Origin: Clostridia bacterium
Lineage (GTDB): Bacteria; Bacillota; Clostridia; Christensenellales; Aristaeellaceae
DNA length: 64,000 bases
Direction of reading: 5' to 3'
Assembly (NCBI GenBank): GCA_900769875.1
Contig: CAAGII010000189.1
Span: 36,020-100,019, forward strand
The notes below the pieces were generated by a model. That model saw only the letters and a list, made by a program, of their open reading frames with translations. It did no database searches and was not told the DNA's origin. Below are positions 1-7,918 of this stretch, in pieces. How positions within the stretch are numbered: the stretch's first letter is position 1; the number at the start of each line of letters is the position of its first letter. The translations under genes and the position numbers were made by a program.

Positions 1-129
1 GATACCCTGCATATCAAGGTCTACCGCGTGCCCGGCTTGGACAGCCTCGGCACGACGGATGAAATCCCTGACGGCGAGTACATCGACCTTGAGGTTGTCC
101 TCGCCATCCTCGACGAAGTGAAGCAGTAA
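1..129 (+). CDS. C-terminal fragment of an unidentified protein
   Basis: Frame 1 is open from the first base to a TAA at 127-129 and encodes 42 residues ending in LDEVKQ. Its start lies outside the window. The fragment is acidic, with alternating charged and hydrophobic residues (for example YIDLEVVLAI), as in a soluble alpha/beta protein. I do not recognise the family. A strong hairpin begins 15 bases after the stop, so this is the last gene of its transcription unit. Confidence 0.6.
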   Translation, partial: DTLHIKVYRVPGLDSLGTTDEIPDGEYIDLEVVLAILDEVKQ

Positions 130-143
130 GCGCTATCCAATGC

Positions 144-184
144 AAAGGCTCATCCGGGAATCATGATTCCCGGATGAGCCTTTT
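144..184. terminator. Bidirectional intrinsic terminator
   Basis: A perfect inverted repeat with 16-bp arms (GGCTCATCCGGGAATC and its complement) around a 2-base centre, flanked by AAA and TTTT. It lies between two convergent genes, seven bases past the nitroreductase stop on the minus strand, so it can terminate both. Confidence 0.9.
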
Positions 185-190
185 GCGTGT

Positions 191-916
191 TCATTGCTTC
201 CATACCGCCCGCGCGGACGCATCGCCCGGGCGCTGGGCAAAGCGCCATTCATGCGGAGTGGTCAGCGCAAGCTCCGCATGGCAGACCGCGATGCCGGTTT
301 CCAGCGGATGCGCCCTCTCCGCGAAGATGGAGAACGCTTCCCCGTCGCAGTCCATTTGCCAGGGCTGGGCATTCATGGCGGAGGGCGACAGCCGCACGAG
401 CCGCGCGGCCTCCCGCGCCTCGCTCCGCCAGCGGGACGCATCGGTCAGCGTAAGCGCCTCCAGCGGCTTGCGGCACCGCAGGGGCTGCGCCACGCCCGGC
501 ATGGGATACCCAAGCGCGATCACGCCCGACAGCGATTCGCCCCTTGCGAGGGTCAGATTCAGCATGCGGCGGCGGTAGTTCCCATTCACCCAGCAGCTGG
601 CAAGCCCCATGGCCGCCGCCTCAAGGCACAGCCGCTCCCCGGCAAACCCGGCAAGAAGGCTGGCGTTGCGCTCAAACGTGCGCACAACCACCGCGGCAAG
701 CGCGGCGGCGCCGCTGCCCTCGCCAAAAACCTCCGGCTCCACGCGCAGAAGGGGCAGGCGCACAACCGCTGATTCGCATCGCCCCGCCGCATAACTCAGC
801 GCCGCCCAGTCGCCCAGCGTCGGGGCCTGCGCATAGCTGCGGCAGCTATAGCGGCGCTCCACGGCCGCGCGAAGGCGCAGGCGGTCGTCCTGCGTGAAGG
901 AAGCCTCAATGCTCAT
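191..916 (-). CDS. Nitroreductase family protein (TM1586-type)
   Basis: A 241-residue protein resembling the putative nitroreductases of the TM1586 group, flavin-fold proteins built from two half-domains. The clearest signature is SPSAMNAQPWQM near residue 190, matching the flavin-contacting S-A-x-N-x-Q-P-W segment. The N-terminal half has RRYSCRSYAQAP, the usual opening of nitroreductases. Its ATG lies inside the last codons of the sirtuin gene (11-base overlap), so translation is probably coupled. Substrate is unknown, and a degraded flavin site cannot be excluded from sequence alone. Confidence 0.75.
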   Translation of the reverse strand: MSIEASFTQDDRLRLRAAVERRYSCRSYAQAPTLGDWAALSYAAGRCESAVVRLPLLRVEPEVFGEGSGAAALAAVVVRTFERNASLLAGFAGERLCLEAAAMGLASCWVNGNYRRRMLNLTLARGESLSGVIALGYPMPGVAQPLRCRKPLEALTLTDASRWRSEAREAARLVRLSPSAMNAQPWQMDCDGEAFSIFAERAHPLETGIAVCHAELALTTPHEWRFAQRPGDASARAVWKQ

Positions 917-1643
917 GCTGCGCGTCCTCCTCCGGCACGGTCAGCGCGCCCAGCACCTCGCCCACGCGGTCGCGGATGATGAGGTCCGCGTCGCCATCGT
1001 AGGCGGTCGCGTCACGGTTGATCAGCACCAGATGCTTTCCTCGGAAATACCGCAAAAGCCCTGCCGCAGGGTACACCGTCAGGCTGGTACCGGCGACGAT
1101 CATCAGGTCCGCCTGCCGGATGGCGTGCACCGAATCCGCCAGCACCTGATCGTCCAGCCCCTCCTCATAGAGCACCACGTCCGGCTTGATGCGCCCGCCG
1201 CAGGGGCAGAGCGGCACAGGCCGCGCGTCCTCCGCAATCGCCTCCGGGCCGAAAAACCTGCCGCACTTCATGCAGTGGTTGCGCCAGATGCTGCCGTGCA
1301 GCTCATGCACCGCGCGGCTGCCTGCCTTTTGATGCAGACCGTCGATATTCTGCGTAATCACGCACGTCAGCTTACCCGCTGCCTCCAGCTCCGCGAGCTT
1401 TCGGTGCGCGCTGTTGGGCTGCGCCGACAGCGGAAGCATCCTTTCGCGGTAGAAGCGGTAGAACTTCTCGGGATAGCGCATGAAAAACGTGTGGCTGAGA
1501 ATGGTTTCCGGCGGATCGTCATAGCGCTGGTTGTACAGACCATCCACACTCCGGAAATCCGGAATACCGCTCTCCGTGGATACGCCCGCACCGCCAAAAA
1601 ATACGATGTGGCGGCTTTCGTTGATGAAATCCTGAAGCTTCAT
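906..1643 (-). CDS. Sir2-family NAD-dependent protein deacylase
   Basis: A 245-residue sirtuin that would remove acyl groups from lysines using NAD. Visible motifs are GAGVSTESGIPDFR near residue 18 (NAD binding), TQNIDGLH, and the catalytic histidine in ELHGS, then a zinc module with CMKC and a second cysteine pair. That second pair is CPC-GG (one residue between cysteines) where CxxC is usual. The family end motifs AGTSLTVYPAA and LINRD are present. The ATG at 1643 was chosen because it gives family length and has a G-rich ribosome site; a longer frame upstream adds low-complexity residues only. First gene of a two-gene operon with the nitroreductase-like gene. Confidence 0.9.
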   Translation of the reverse strand: MKLQDFINESRHIVFFGGAGVSTESGIPDFRSVDGLYNQRYDDPPETILSHTFFMRYPEKFYRFYRERMLPLSAQPNSAHRKLAELEAAGKLTCVITQNIDGLHQKAGSRAVHELHGSIWRNHCMKCGRFFGPEAIAEDARPVPLCPCGGRIKPDVVLYEEGLDDQVLADSVHAIRQADLMIVAGTSLTVYPAAGLLRYFRGKHLVLINRDATAYDGDADLIIRDRVGEVLGALTVPEEDAQHEH

Positions 1644-1693
1644 GCCCGCATGCCCCCCTGCTTTTGTGATCCGCGCCCGCTGCTTCTTCCCCC

Positions 1694-1722
1694 ATTGTAC
1701 CGCGAAAGCAGCCGCTGCGCAA
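1694..1722 (-). promoter_or_regulatory. Promoter of the sirtuin operon
   Basis: On the minus strand, TTGCGC (1722-1717), a 17-base spacer and TACAAT (1699-1694). Transcription would begin about 45 bases before the sirtuin ATG. Confidence 0.65.
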
Positions 1723-1782
1723 GGGGCGGCTGGCAATCACGTAACAATTTGCCCCTGTCTCCAAATAACGCCATGGGATGAA

Positions 1783-1811
1783 TTGACACAGGACGCACAA
1801 TTTGCTATCAT
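1783..1811 (+). promoter_or_regulatory. Promoter of the SH3-domain protein gene
   Basis: A consensus TTGACA (1783-1788), exactly 17 bases, then TATCAT (1806-1811), 56 bases before the start codon. Confidence 0.75.
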
Positions 1812-1866
1812 GGATAGGAACGGCGCATCTGTCGCCGGTATTTCGTCGCCCACAGGAGAGACGTTC

Positions 1867-2784
1867 ATGAAAAAGCTATTGTGCCTGTTGACAGCCCTTG
1901 CGCTGATGCTATCCGCCGTGCCCGTGCTTGCTCAGACGCAGGCAGACTGGGACGCGGCCTGTACCCTGATCGTCGAGGCAGACGCATGGGTGTACCATCT
2001 CCACACCGACGAGGCGGAGGGCGTCGCGCCCGTGACGCAGCTGCCCGCCGGTACGCATGTGCTCAGCCACGGCATGTACGGCGATTGGATGTATGTGGAC
2101 TACATGGAAAACGGCTCGGTCAGAACCGGCGCGGTCAAAGCCGTGGTCGTCCATTCGCTGCTGCCCGAGGCTTCGCCCATGCCCACCGCCGTCCCGCAGT
2201 ATGCCGCCGCAGGCCCTGCCGCACAGCCCCAGAGCATGGAGGGCACCTGGATTGAGCGCTACGGCAGCTACACCTGCCTTGTCTATGCAGACGGCGAGGC
2301 CAACGAGGTGCTGACCTCCACGCTCACCCTGAACGAGGATGTGGACAGCGACAAACAGCTCGCTCTGGTGAAGGCAGGCAGCGCCAGCCAGATCACCATG
2401 CGCAGCAAGGCCAGCACCAAGGGCAGCGCCGTGATGAAGTGCCCGGTCGGCGCGATCGTGCCGGTGCTGTCCATCGCCAACGGCTGGGCGAAAATCGCCT
2501 ATGGCGATACGGAGGGCTATGTATCCACCAGCAATCTGCAGTTTGACATCGTGGTGGATGAAATCCTCGGCTACGGCGTGCTGACCATGGAGAATCCCGA
2601 AAGCATCTACAGCATCATCAACATCCGCGCCAAGGCAAGCACCAGCAGCACCAGGGTGGCGGAATGGTTCCCCGGCAACGAGGTGGTGGTCATCCGCCGC
2701 ACGGGCGACTGGTACGAGGTGGAGGCATACGGCACGCGCGGCTATGTCAAATCCCAGTACGTCACGCTGGTGACCGACGAGTAA
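1867..2784 (+). CDS. Secreted bacterial SH3-domain protein
   Basis: A 305-residue exported protein. Residues 1-20 form a classic signal peptide (MKKLLCLLTALALMLSAVPV, cleavage after VLAQ or nearby). The mature part has about three SH3b-like modules: a divergent one near 35-100, one near 180-230 (MRSKAST...GYVSTSNLQ) and one near 255-300 (INIRAKAS...GYVKSQY). Bacterial SH3 domains usually bind cell wall, so it probably sits on the envelope; no catalytic domain is visible. The ATG at 1867 follows AGGAGAG at 1854-1860; in-frame sequence upstream lacks a ribosome site. Monocistronic, between its own promoter and a terminator. Confidence 0.85.
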   Translation: MKKLLCLLTALALMLSAVPVLAQTQADWDAACTLIVEADAWVYHLHTDEAEGVAPVTQLPAGTHVLSHGMYGDWMYVDYMENGSVRTGAVKAVVVHSLLPEASPMPTAVPQYAAAGPAAQPQSMEGTWIERYGSYTCLVYADGEANEVLTSTLTLNEDVDSDKQLALVKAGSASQITMRSKASTKGSAVMKCPVGAIVPVLSIANGWAKIAYGDTEGYVSTSNLQFDIVVDEILGYGVLTMENPESIYSIINIRAKASTSSTRVAEWFPGNEVVVIRRTGDWYEVEAYGTRGYVKSQYVTLVTDE

Positions 2785-2807
2785 AGAGCCGGCGAGTATA
2801 GAGACAG

Positions 2808-2847
2808 AAAAAGCACCGATCCCGAATGAGGGCAATCGGTGCTTTTT
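2808..2847. terminator. Bidirectional intrinsic terminator
   Basis: AAAAAGCACCGAT and ATCGGTGCTTTTT pair across a 14-base loop. The A and T tracts on both sides let it serve both the SH3 gene and the convergent lysA, which ends at 2855. Confidence 0.9.
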
Positions 2848-2854
2848 GTATGGG

Positions 2855-4111
2855 TCACAGTCCAAGTTTTGCCGCGTCCTCGTCCAGATCGAGGGTGGCG
2901 AAGTAATCCTTCGGCGTTTCCGCGCGGCGGATGAGCTTGTACTCGCCCTCGCCGCGGTACAGCACCTCAGCGGAGCGAAGCCTGCCATTGTAATTGTAGC
3001 CCATGGCATGACCGTGCGCGCCGGTGTCGTGGATGACCACCAAATCCCCCATGTCCACACGCGGAAGCTCGCGCTCGATGGCGAACTTGTCGTTGTTTTC
3101 GCACAGGCAACCGGTCACGTCATACACATGGTCGCACGGCCAGTCGCGCTTGCCGCACACGGTGATGTGATGGTACGCGCCGTACATGGCCGGGCGCATC
3201 AGGTTGGCCGCGCACGCGTCCAGTCCGATGTAGTGGCGGTAGGTATCCTTGTAGTGCGTAGCATGGCACACCAGCCAGCCCATGGGGCCGGTCATCCAGC
3301 GGCCCAGCTCGGTCTTGATCGCCACGCCGCCCTGCGGGAAGATCTGCTCGTACACGCGGCGTACGCCCTCGCCGATCTTCATCACATCCGGCGCGGGCTG
3401 CTCCGGGCGGTACGGTATGCCGATGCCGCCGGACAGGTTGATGAAGGCCAGCTCCAGCCCGGTTTCCGCCGCGAGGTCGCGCCCGCAGGTGAACAGGATC
3501 TTCGCCAGCGTGGGATAATAATCGTTATCCGTGGTGTTGCTGGAGAGGAAGGCATGCAGGCCAAACCGTCTGGCGCCCAGCGCCTTCAGGCGGCGAAGTC
3601 CTTCCTGCAGCTGCGGATAGGTAAACCCGTACTTGGCCTCGCCGGGATTGCCCATGATCTGTGTGCCGATGGTGAAATCGCCGCCGGGATTGTAGCGGCA
3701 GCACACCGTTTCCGGCACGCCGCCGTTGCGTTCCAGGATGTCGATGTGGCTGATATCATCCAGATTGATGATCGCGCCCAGACGCCTTGCGTAGGCAAAC
3801 TCACCATCGGGCATGGCGTTGGCGGAGAACATGATATCACGGCCGGTGAAGCCCAGCGCCTCCGCGAGCATCAGCTCGGTTTCGGAGGAGCAGTCCACCC
3901 CGCAGCCCTCCTCCCTGAGGATGCGCAGGATGGCGGGATTGGGCAGCGCCTTCACCGCGAAGTATTCCTCAAAATCGTCGCACCAGGCGAAGGCCGCCTG
4001 CAGCGTGCGGGCATTCCGGCGGATGCCCTGCTCGTCGTAGAGGTGGAAGGGCGTGGCAAACCGCGCCGCGGCGCCTTCAAACACGGAATCAGGCAGAGAG
4101 AAATTCGGCAT
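2855..4111 (-). CDS. lysA: Diaminopimelate decarboxylase
   Basis: A 418-residue fold-III PLP enzyme that converts meso-diaminopimelate to L-lysine, the last step of lysine synthesis. The PLP lysine is K54 in FAVKALPNP. The glycine-rich phosphate loop is in NLSGGIGIPY and a substrate-site segment in KTELGRWM. The C-terminal barrel ends with DTGAHGHAMGYNYNG, typical of this branch. Length fits the family. It has its own promoter with a leader of only about 40 bases, so there is no room for a lysine riboswitch. Related carboxynorspermidine decarboxylases share the fold, which leaves some doubt about the substrate. Confidence 0.85.
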   Translation of the reverse strand: MPNFSLPDSVFEGAAARFATPFHLYDEQGIRRNARTLQAAFAWCDDFEEYFAVKALPNPAILRILREEGCGVDCSSETELMLAEALGFTGRDIMFSANAMPDGEFAYARRLGAIINLDDISHIDILERNGGVPETVCCRYNPGGDFTIGTQIMGNPGEAKYGFTYPQLQEGLRRLKALGARRFGLHAFLSSNTTDNDYYPTLAKILFTCGRDLAAETGLELAFINLSGGIGIPYRPEQPAPDVMKIGEGVRRVYEQIFPQGGVAIKTELGRWMTGPMGWLVCHATHYKDTYRHYIGLDACAANLMRPAMYGAYHHITVCGKRDWPCDHVYDVTGCLCENNDKFAIERELPRVDMGDLVVIHDTGAHGHAMGYNYNGRLRSAEVLYRGEGEYKLIRRAETPKDYFATLDLDEDAAKLGL

Positions 4112-4160
4112 TTGTATCAGCTCCCATCACAATGCGTGCGAAAAACCAAAGAACAGCAAC

Positions 4161-4189
4161 AATATACCATGAAGCGCGGAGCACATCAA
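4161..4189 (-). promoter_or_regulatory. lysA promoter
   Basis: On the minus strand, TTGATG (4189-4184), 17 bases, then TATATT (4166-4161), about 50 bases upstream of the lysA ATG. Confidence 0.65.
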
Positions 4190-4205
4190 GTTCTTCCTGT
4201 GTACA

Positions 4206-4256
4206 GAAAAAACAAAAGGGGAAAACCCCCCGCGCATCGCGCTGGAGCTTTCCCCC
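4206..4256 (-). terminator. Intrinsic terminator of the zinc-ribbon gene
   Basis: On the minus strand, GGGGGAAA at 4256-4249 pairs with TTTTCCCC at 4225-4218 and is followed by a T-rich run to 4206. It isolates lysA from the zinc-ribbon transcript. Confidence 0.75.
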
Positions 4257-4336
4257 AAGTCGTTCGGTCATGGGATACTGGCGGGCGGCGCGGACAGATG
4301 CCGGGCGGCCGCCATGCCTGTTACGCTGTGATGCTC

Positions 4337-4615
4337 TCAGCCCCTGTGAGCAGCGAAGCAATCAGGGCAGTACACAGGGCGATCAGCGCTGGGCTGGAAG
4401 GGCAGCTTGAAGGACTTGCCGCAGTCAGCGCACACAGCGTCGTACATGGGGCGGCTGCCATCGGAGGGACGGCTGGCCTTGCGAGCCTGACGGCAGGACT
4501 TGCAGCGGGTGGGCTCGTTCTGGAAGCCCTTCTCGGCATAGAAAGCCTGCTCACCGGCAGAGAAAACGAACTCGTTACCACAGTCTTTGCAAACCAGCGT
4601 CTTGTCTTCGTACAT
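4337..4615 (-). CDS. Tandem zinc-ribbon protein
   Basis: A 92-residue protein with eight cysteines in four CxxC knuckles: C9/C12 and C38/C41 form one ribbon (zf-trcl type), C62/C65 and C83/C86 a second of the CxxC-CxxC type. This arrangement is common in small clostridial proteins of unknown role; nucleic-acid or protein contacts are plausible but unshown. The start at 4615 gives MYEDKTLVC with GGAGTG twelve bases upstream; a longer frame begins inside the structured leader and is unlikely. It is the only gene between its promoter and terminator, behind an unusually long 5' leader. Confidence 0.8.
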   Translation of the reverse strand: MYEDKTLVCKDCGNEFVFSAGEQAFYAEKGFQNEPTRCKSCRQARKASRPSDGSRPMYDAVCADCGKSFKLPFQPSADRPVYCPDCFAAHRG

Positions 4616-4885
4616 GATCTTTTCACTCCTGTACCCGCATTGAGGGTAAAATAGGCGATTCTCCGGCTGACCTGGTCTTTGACCCCACACTCGCCGTCTG
4701 GGAGGTAGCTCTGCGTAGCAACGCCCTCACGCACTCCTCTCGGGGTCACAGCCATAAAGGACTGCGCCCCGGACGGTCTTACTTCTAAACCGCACCATGC
4801 TCACCATCGCTTTGGATGGATTACGTGGACCGCTTTGCCTGCGACTGGCATCGGCTTGCAACCACAGACCCGGAAGAATTCAACC
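4616..4885 (-). ncRNA. Candidate structured leader RNA upstream of the zinc-ribbon gene
   Basis: The promoter at 4892-4920 predicts about 270 untranslated bases before the ATG. Read 5' to 3' on the minus strand it contains several local helices: CCAUC/GAUGG around CAAAGC; CGGUUU/AGACCG around AGAAGUA; a long helix GGGG-CGCAGUC with GGCUGUG-A-CCCC around a CUUUAU loop; and GCGU/ACGC around UGCU, enclosed by GGAG/CUCC. No convincing ORF fills it. This density of helices suggests a riboswitch or standalone structured RNA. I cannot assign a class; the clostridial raiA motif is one known structured RNA of similar length to compare against. Confidence 0.5.
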
Positions 4886-4891
4886 TTGGTC

Positions 4892-4920
4892 ATTATAGTA
4901 TGTTTCTTGCGAGAAATCAA
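4892..4920 (-). promoter_or_regulatory. Promoter of the leader RNA and zinc-ribbon gene
   Basis: On the minus strand, TTGATT (4920-4915), 17 bases, then a perfect TATAAT (4897-4892). The start point would be near 4885. Confidence 0.8.
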
Positions 4921-4970
4921 GCAGATAGACAGCGGAAGTTCAAATTTTTCTTTTCGCGTGCCCGCATTCC

Positions 4971-5009
4971 GCGCCCCTTCGGCAGCCCGGCAGGCCGGAA
5001 AGGGGGCGC
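4971..5009 (-). terminator. GC-rich hairpin downstream of tgt
   Basis: GCGCCCCTTC at 4971-4980 and GGAAAGGGGGCGC at 4997-5009 form a stable stem about 20 bases after the tgt stop. It lacks a clear T-run on the minus strand, so it may be a weak terminator or an RNA-end stabiliser. Confidence 0.45.
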
Positions 5010-5029
5010 AGGGCACAATGCGCGCCCGA

Positions 5030-6163
5030 TCAGAAATTCTTGGTCAGGTCGTAGCGCTCATAGAACTCCCTGCGGTAGTCCAGGAAGCGATCCTCCGCGA
5101 TGGCCTGACGCACTTCCTCCATCATGTGAATGAGGAAGCGGAGGTTATGGATGGACGCCAGCCGCCCCGCGGTGATCTCGCCCGCCTTGAACAGGTGGCG
5201 CACATACGCGCGGGAATAGTGCCGACAAGCATAGCAATCGCACTGCTCGTCGATGGGGCCGAAGTCATGGGCGAACTGACCGTTCTTCACCACCACGCGG
5301 CCCTTGCTGGTCAGCACGGTGCCATTGCGGGCGATGCGTGTGGCCAGCACGCAGTCAAACATGTCAATGCCGCGCAGAACGCCCTCGATCAGGCAGTCGG
5401 GCGTGCCCACGCCCATGAGGTAGCGGGGCTTGTTTTCGGGCATGTAGGGACGGATTTCGTCGAGCATCTCGTACATCACGGGCTTGGGCTCGCCCACGGA
5501 CAGGCCGCCGATGCCGTAGCCGGGGAAATCCATCGCCGCCAGCGCCTTGGCGCTCTCCACGCGCAGGTCCTTGTAGAACGCGCCCTGCACAATGCCGAAC
5601 AGCCCCTGGTCCTCACGGGTGTGGTGCGTTTTGCAGCGCTCCGCCCAGCGGTGCGTGCGTTCCATGTTCTCCTTGGCGGTTTTGTAGTCGCAGGGATAGG
5701 GACTGCACACGTCAAACGCCATGCAGATATCCGAGCCAAGCGCCTCCTGAATATCCATGGACTCCTCAGGGCCGATGAAATGACGGCTGCCGTCGATATG
5801 GCTCTGGAAGGTCACGCCCTCCTCGCGGATCTTGCGGATGCCCGCAAGCGAAAACACCTGAAATCCGCCGGAATCGGTCAGGATGGGCTTGTGCCAGTCC
5901 ATAAAGCGGTGCAGGCCGCCCGCCTCCTTCACCAGCGCCTCGCCGGGGCGAAGATGCAGATGGTAGGTGTTGGACAATAGAATCTGCGTGCCGATCTCCT
6001 CCATCTCGCGGGAGGTCATCGCCTTCACGCAGGCAGCGGTGCCCACAGGCATGTAAATGGGCGTGGGGATATCGCCGTGCGGCGTATGCACCACGCCAAG
6101 GCGCGCGCCGGATTGCTTGCAGACATGTATCAGCTCGTAGGTAATGGGCTGTGCCACGATCAT
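5030..6163 (-). CDS. tgt: tRNA-guanine transglycosylase (queuosine pathway)
   Basis: A 377-residue TIM-barrel enzyme that swaps guanine-34 for preQ1 in tRNAs with GUN anticodons. Motifs include the base-binding TDSGGFQVFSL (around residue 95), the nucleophile region AFDVCSPYPCDY, the GGLSVGEPK loop, and the zinc site CDCYACRHYSRAYVRHL near the C-terminus. Length matches the bacterial family. Its ATG overlaps the stop of the pseudouridine synthase gene by four bases (ATGA), so it is the last gene of an RNA-modification operon. No other queuosine genes are present in the window. Confidence 0.95.
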   Translation of the reverse strand: MIVAQPITYELIHVCKQSGARLGVVHTPHGDIPTPIYMPVGTAACVKAMTSREMEEIGTQILLSNTYHLHLRPGEALVKEAGGLHRFMDWHKPILTDSGGFQVFSLAGIRKIREEGVTFQSHIDGSRHFIGPEESMDIQEALGSDICMAFDVCSPYPCDYKTAKENMERTHRWAERCKTHHTREDQGLFGIVQGAFYKDLRVESAKALAAMDFPGYGIGGLSVGEPKPVMYEMLDEIRPYMPENKPRYLMGVGTPDCLIEGVLRGIDMFDCVLATRIARNGTVLTSKGRVVVKNGQFAHDFGPIDEQCDCYACRHYSRAYVRHLFKAGEITAGRLASIHNLRFLIHMMEEVRQAIAEDRFLDYRREFYERYDLTKNF

Positions 6164-7035
6164 TCTCCTTTATCTGTCATTGGGCGGCTTGCGGATCGAT
6201 CCTCATTCGGATTCTCCGCGTCAGGCTCGGTCTCCTCAAAGGGCTGCTCGTCCACGAAAACCTGCTCGAAGGCGTCCTCCGCGTCAGGCGCGTCCTCCGT
6301 GTCCAGCTCTGCCACATCCCCGTCCTCCTCAGGCGGCGGCGCGGGCCGGAGATACTCCTGCCACATTTCCGAGAGCACATCCTGATAAGCGCCCCACGGC
6401 CCGCCGTAGGGCAGGTTCATGAAGGTCAGCACCTCTCTGGTGGTCGGATGTTCAAAGGACAGCCTGTATCCCCACAGCGCGATCTGCTGACCCGGAATGC
6501 CGCGCCCGTAGCGGTTGTCGCCCCACAGCGGCCAGCCGGCATGGCTCATCTGTACGCGGATCTGGTGATTGCGGCCCGTTTCCAGCCTGATGGCGCACAG
6601 CGCGGTATCCTGCCGCCTCGCCAGCACCTTGCCGTGAAGCACAGCCACCTGCGCGCCCCGAACGTCCGCGCCGCAGACGGTCACGGTATTCAGTCGCTCG
6701 TTTTTGTACAGGTAGTCCACCAGCTGGAAGGAGCTGTCCGGGTTTCCCTGCACAATGCACAGGTACTCGCGCCCCAGCTTGTGCTCGCGCATCTGCGCCG
6801 ACAGGCGCGACGCCGCCTTGCTGGTGCGGGCAAACACCATCAGCCCGCCGACCGGGCGGTCAAGCCGGTGCACCAGTCCAAGATACACGCGGCCGGGCTT
6901 CCCGTAGCGGACGCGGATATCCTCCTTCAGCCAGGTGAGGATGTCGGTATCGCGGGTCTGATCGGCCTGCGAGAGCATGTTCGGCGGCTTGACCGCCACC
7001 AGCACATGATTGTCCTCGTAGAGAATTTCAGGCAC
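6160..7035 (-). CDS. RluA-family pseudouridine synthase
   Basis: A 291-residue enzyme that isomerises uridine to pseudouridine in RNA. The catalytic aspartate is in LVHRLDRPVGGL near residue 58, and ETGRNHQIRVQMSH is the conserved RluA segment. There is no S4 domain. Residues about 230-291 form a strongly acidic, proline-containing tail (EEDGDVAEL, EETEPDAENPNED) not part of the fold and probably disordered. It overlaps the methyltransferase by 8 bases and tgt by 4. Specific rRNA or tRNA site unknown. Confidence 0.9.
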   Translation of the reverse strand: MPEILYEDNHVLVAVKPPNMLSQADQTRDTDILTWLKEDIRVRYGKPGRVYLGLVHRLDRPVGGLMVFARTSKAASRLSAQMREHKLGREYLCIVQGNPDSSFQLVDYLYKNERLNTVTVCGADVRGAQVAVLHGKVLARRQDTALCAIRLETGRNHQIRVQMSHAGWPLWGDNRYGRGIPGQQIALWGYRLSFEHPTTREVLTFMNLPYGGPWGAYQDVLSEMWQEYLRPAPPPEEDGDVAELDTEDAPDAEDAFEQVFVDEQPFEETEPDAENPNEDRSASRPMTDKGE

Positions 7036-7891
7036 GGAACCACCTCCCGCTCGCGCCCGCGGGCAGCACGCCGCCGGTGGTCACGGGCAGGCACAGCTCC
7101 TGCGCATCCACCATGCCGCCGTGGTGGCTGACCACGCACTTTGCCAGCATGTTGGACAGCACGCTTGCCTGAAAGCCCGTGGTGTAGCTGTTGATGAGGA
7201 AGAACAGCGGCTCGTCCGAGAGCACCTGCGCGCAGGTATCCACCAGTCCGTACAGCTCGTTTTCCAGCTTCCACACCTCGCCCGAGGGTCCGCGGCCGTA
7301 GCTGGGCGGATCCATCAGCACGCCGTCGTAGCGGTTGCCACGGCGGATTTCGCGCTGCACAAAGCGGAGCGCGTCCTCGACGATCCAGCGGCAGCTGCTT
7401 TCCTCCAGCCCGCTCAGCGCGCGGTTCTCCTTCGCCCAGAGCACCATGCCCTTGGCGGCGTCCACATGCGTGACGTGCGCGCCCGCAGAGGCGCACGCCA
7501 CGGTCGCCGCGCCCGTATAGCCAAACAGGTTCAGCACCCTCAGATCGCGCCGGCCGCTCCCGCGGATGAGCTCGCTCATCCACACCCAGTTCGCCGCCTG
7601 CTCCGGAAACAGTCCCGTGTGCTTGAAGCCCGTGGGACGCACCCAGAATTTCCAGTCGCCATGGCGGATGCTCCACTTGTCCGGCAGCCTTGTCAGGAAC
7701 TCCCATTCGCCGCCGCCGCGCTCGGAGCGGTGGTAGTGCGCCTGCGCCCGTCTCCACAGCGCGGGGTCAGCCTTGGGCCAGATGGTCTGCGGATCGGGAC
7801 GGCGCAGGATCACATCGCCCCAGCGCTCCAGCTTCTCGCCGTCGCCGGTGTCCAGCACCTCATAATCCTGCCATGTGTCGGCAATCAACAT
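7028..7891 (-). CDS. Class I SAM-dependent methyltransferase (RlmI/RlmK-like)
   Basis: A 287-residue protein with the SAM-binding loop LNLFGYTGAATVACASAGA near residue 118, an acidic post-II residue in VTHVDAAKG, and the catalytic-type DPPSYGRGP, as in 23S rRNA m5C/m2G methyltransferases of the RlmI/RlmK family. The N-terminal PUA domain of RlmI is absent; about 100 residues (WPKADPALWRRAQAHYH...) precede the Rossmann fold instead. The operon position with pseudouridine synthase and tgt supports an RNA substrate. The start is 27 bases after the nitroreductase gene. Confidence 0.85.
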   Translation of the reverse strand: MLIADTWQDYEVLDTGDGEKLERWGDVILRRPDPQTIWPKADPALWRRAQAHYHRSERGGGEWEFLTRLPDKWSIRHGDWKFWVRPTGFKHTGLFPEQAANWVWMSELIRGSGRRDLRVLNLFGYTGAATVACASAGAHVTHVDAAKGMVLWAKENRALSGLEESSCRWIVEDALRFVQREIRRGNRYDGVLMDPPSYGRGPSGEVWKLENELYGLVDTCAQVLSDEPLFFLINSYTTGFQASVLSNMLAKCVVSHHGGMVDAQELCLPVTTGGVLPAGASGRWFRA

Positions 7892-7918
7892 GGTGTACCT
7901 CCTTGTGGGTCGCTTTGC

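Noticed and set aside
4112..4160. Possible lysine riboswitch before lysA.
   Set aside because: The predicted leader is only about 40 bases, far too short for an L-box.
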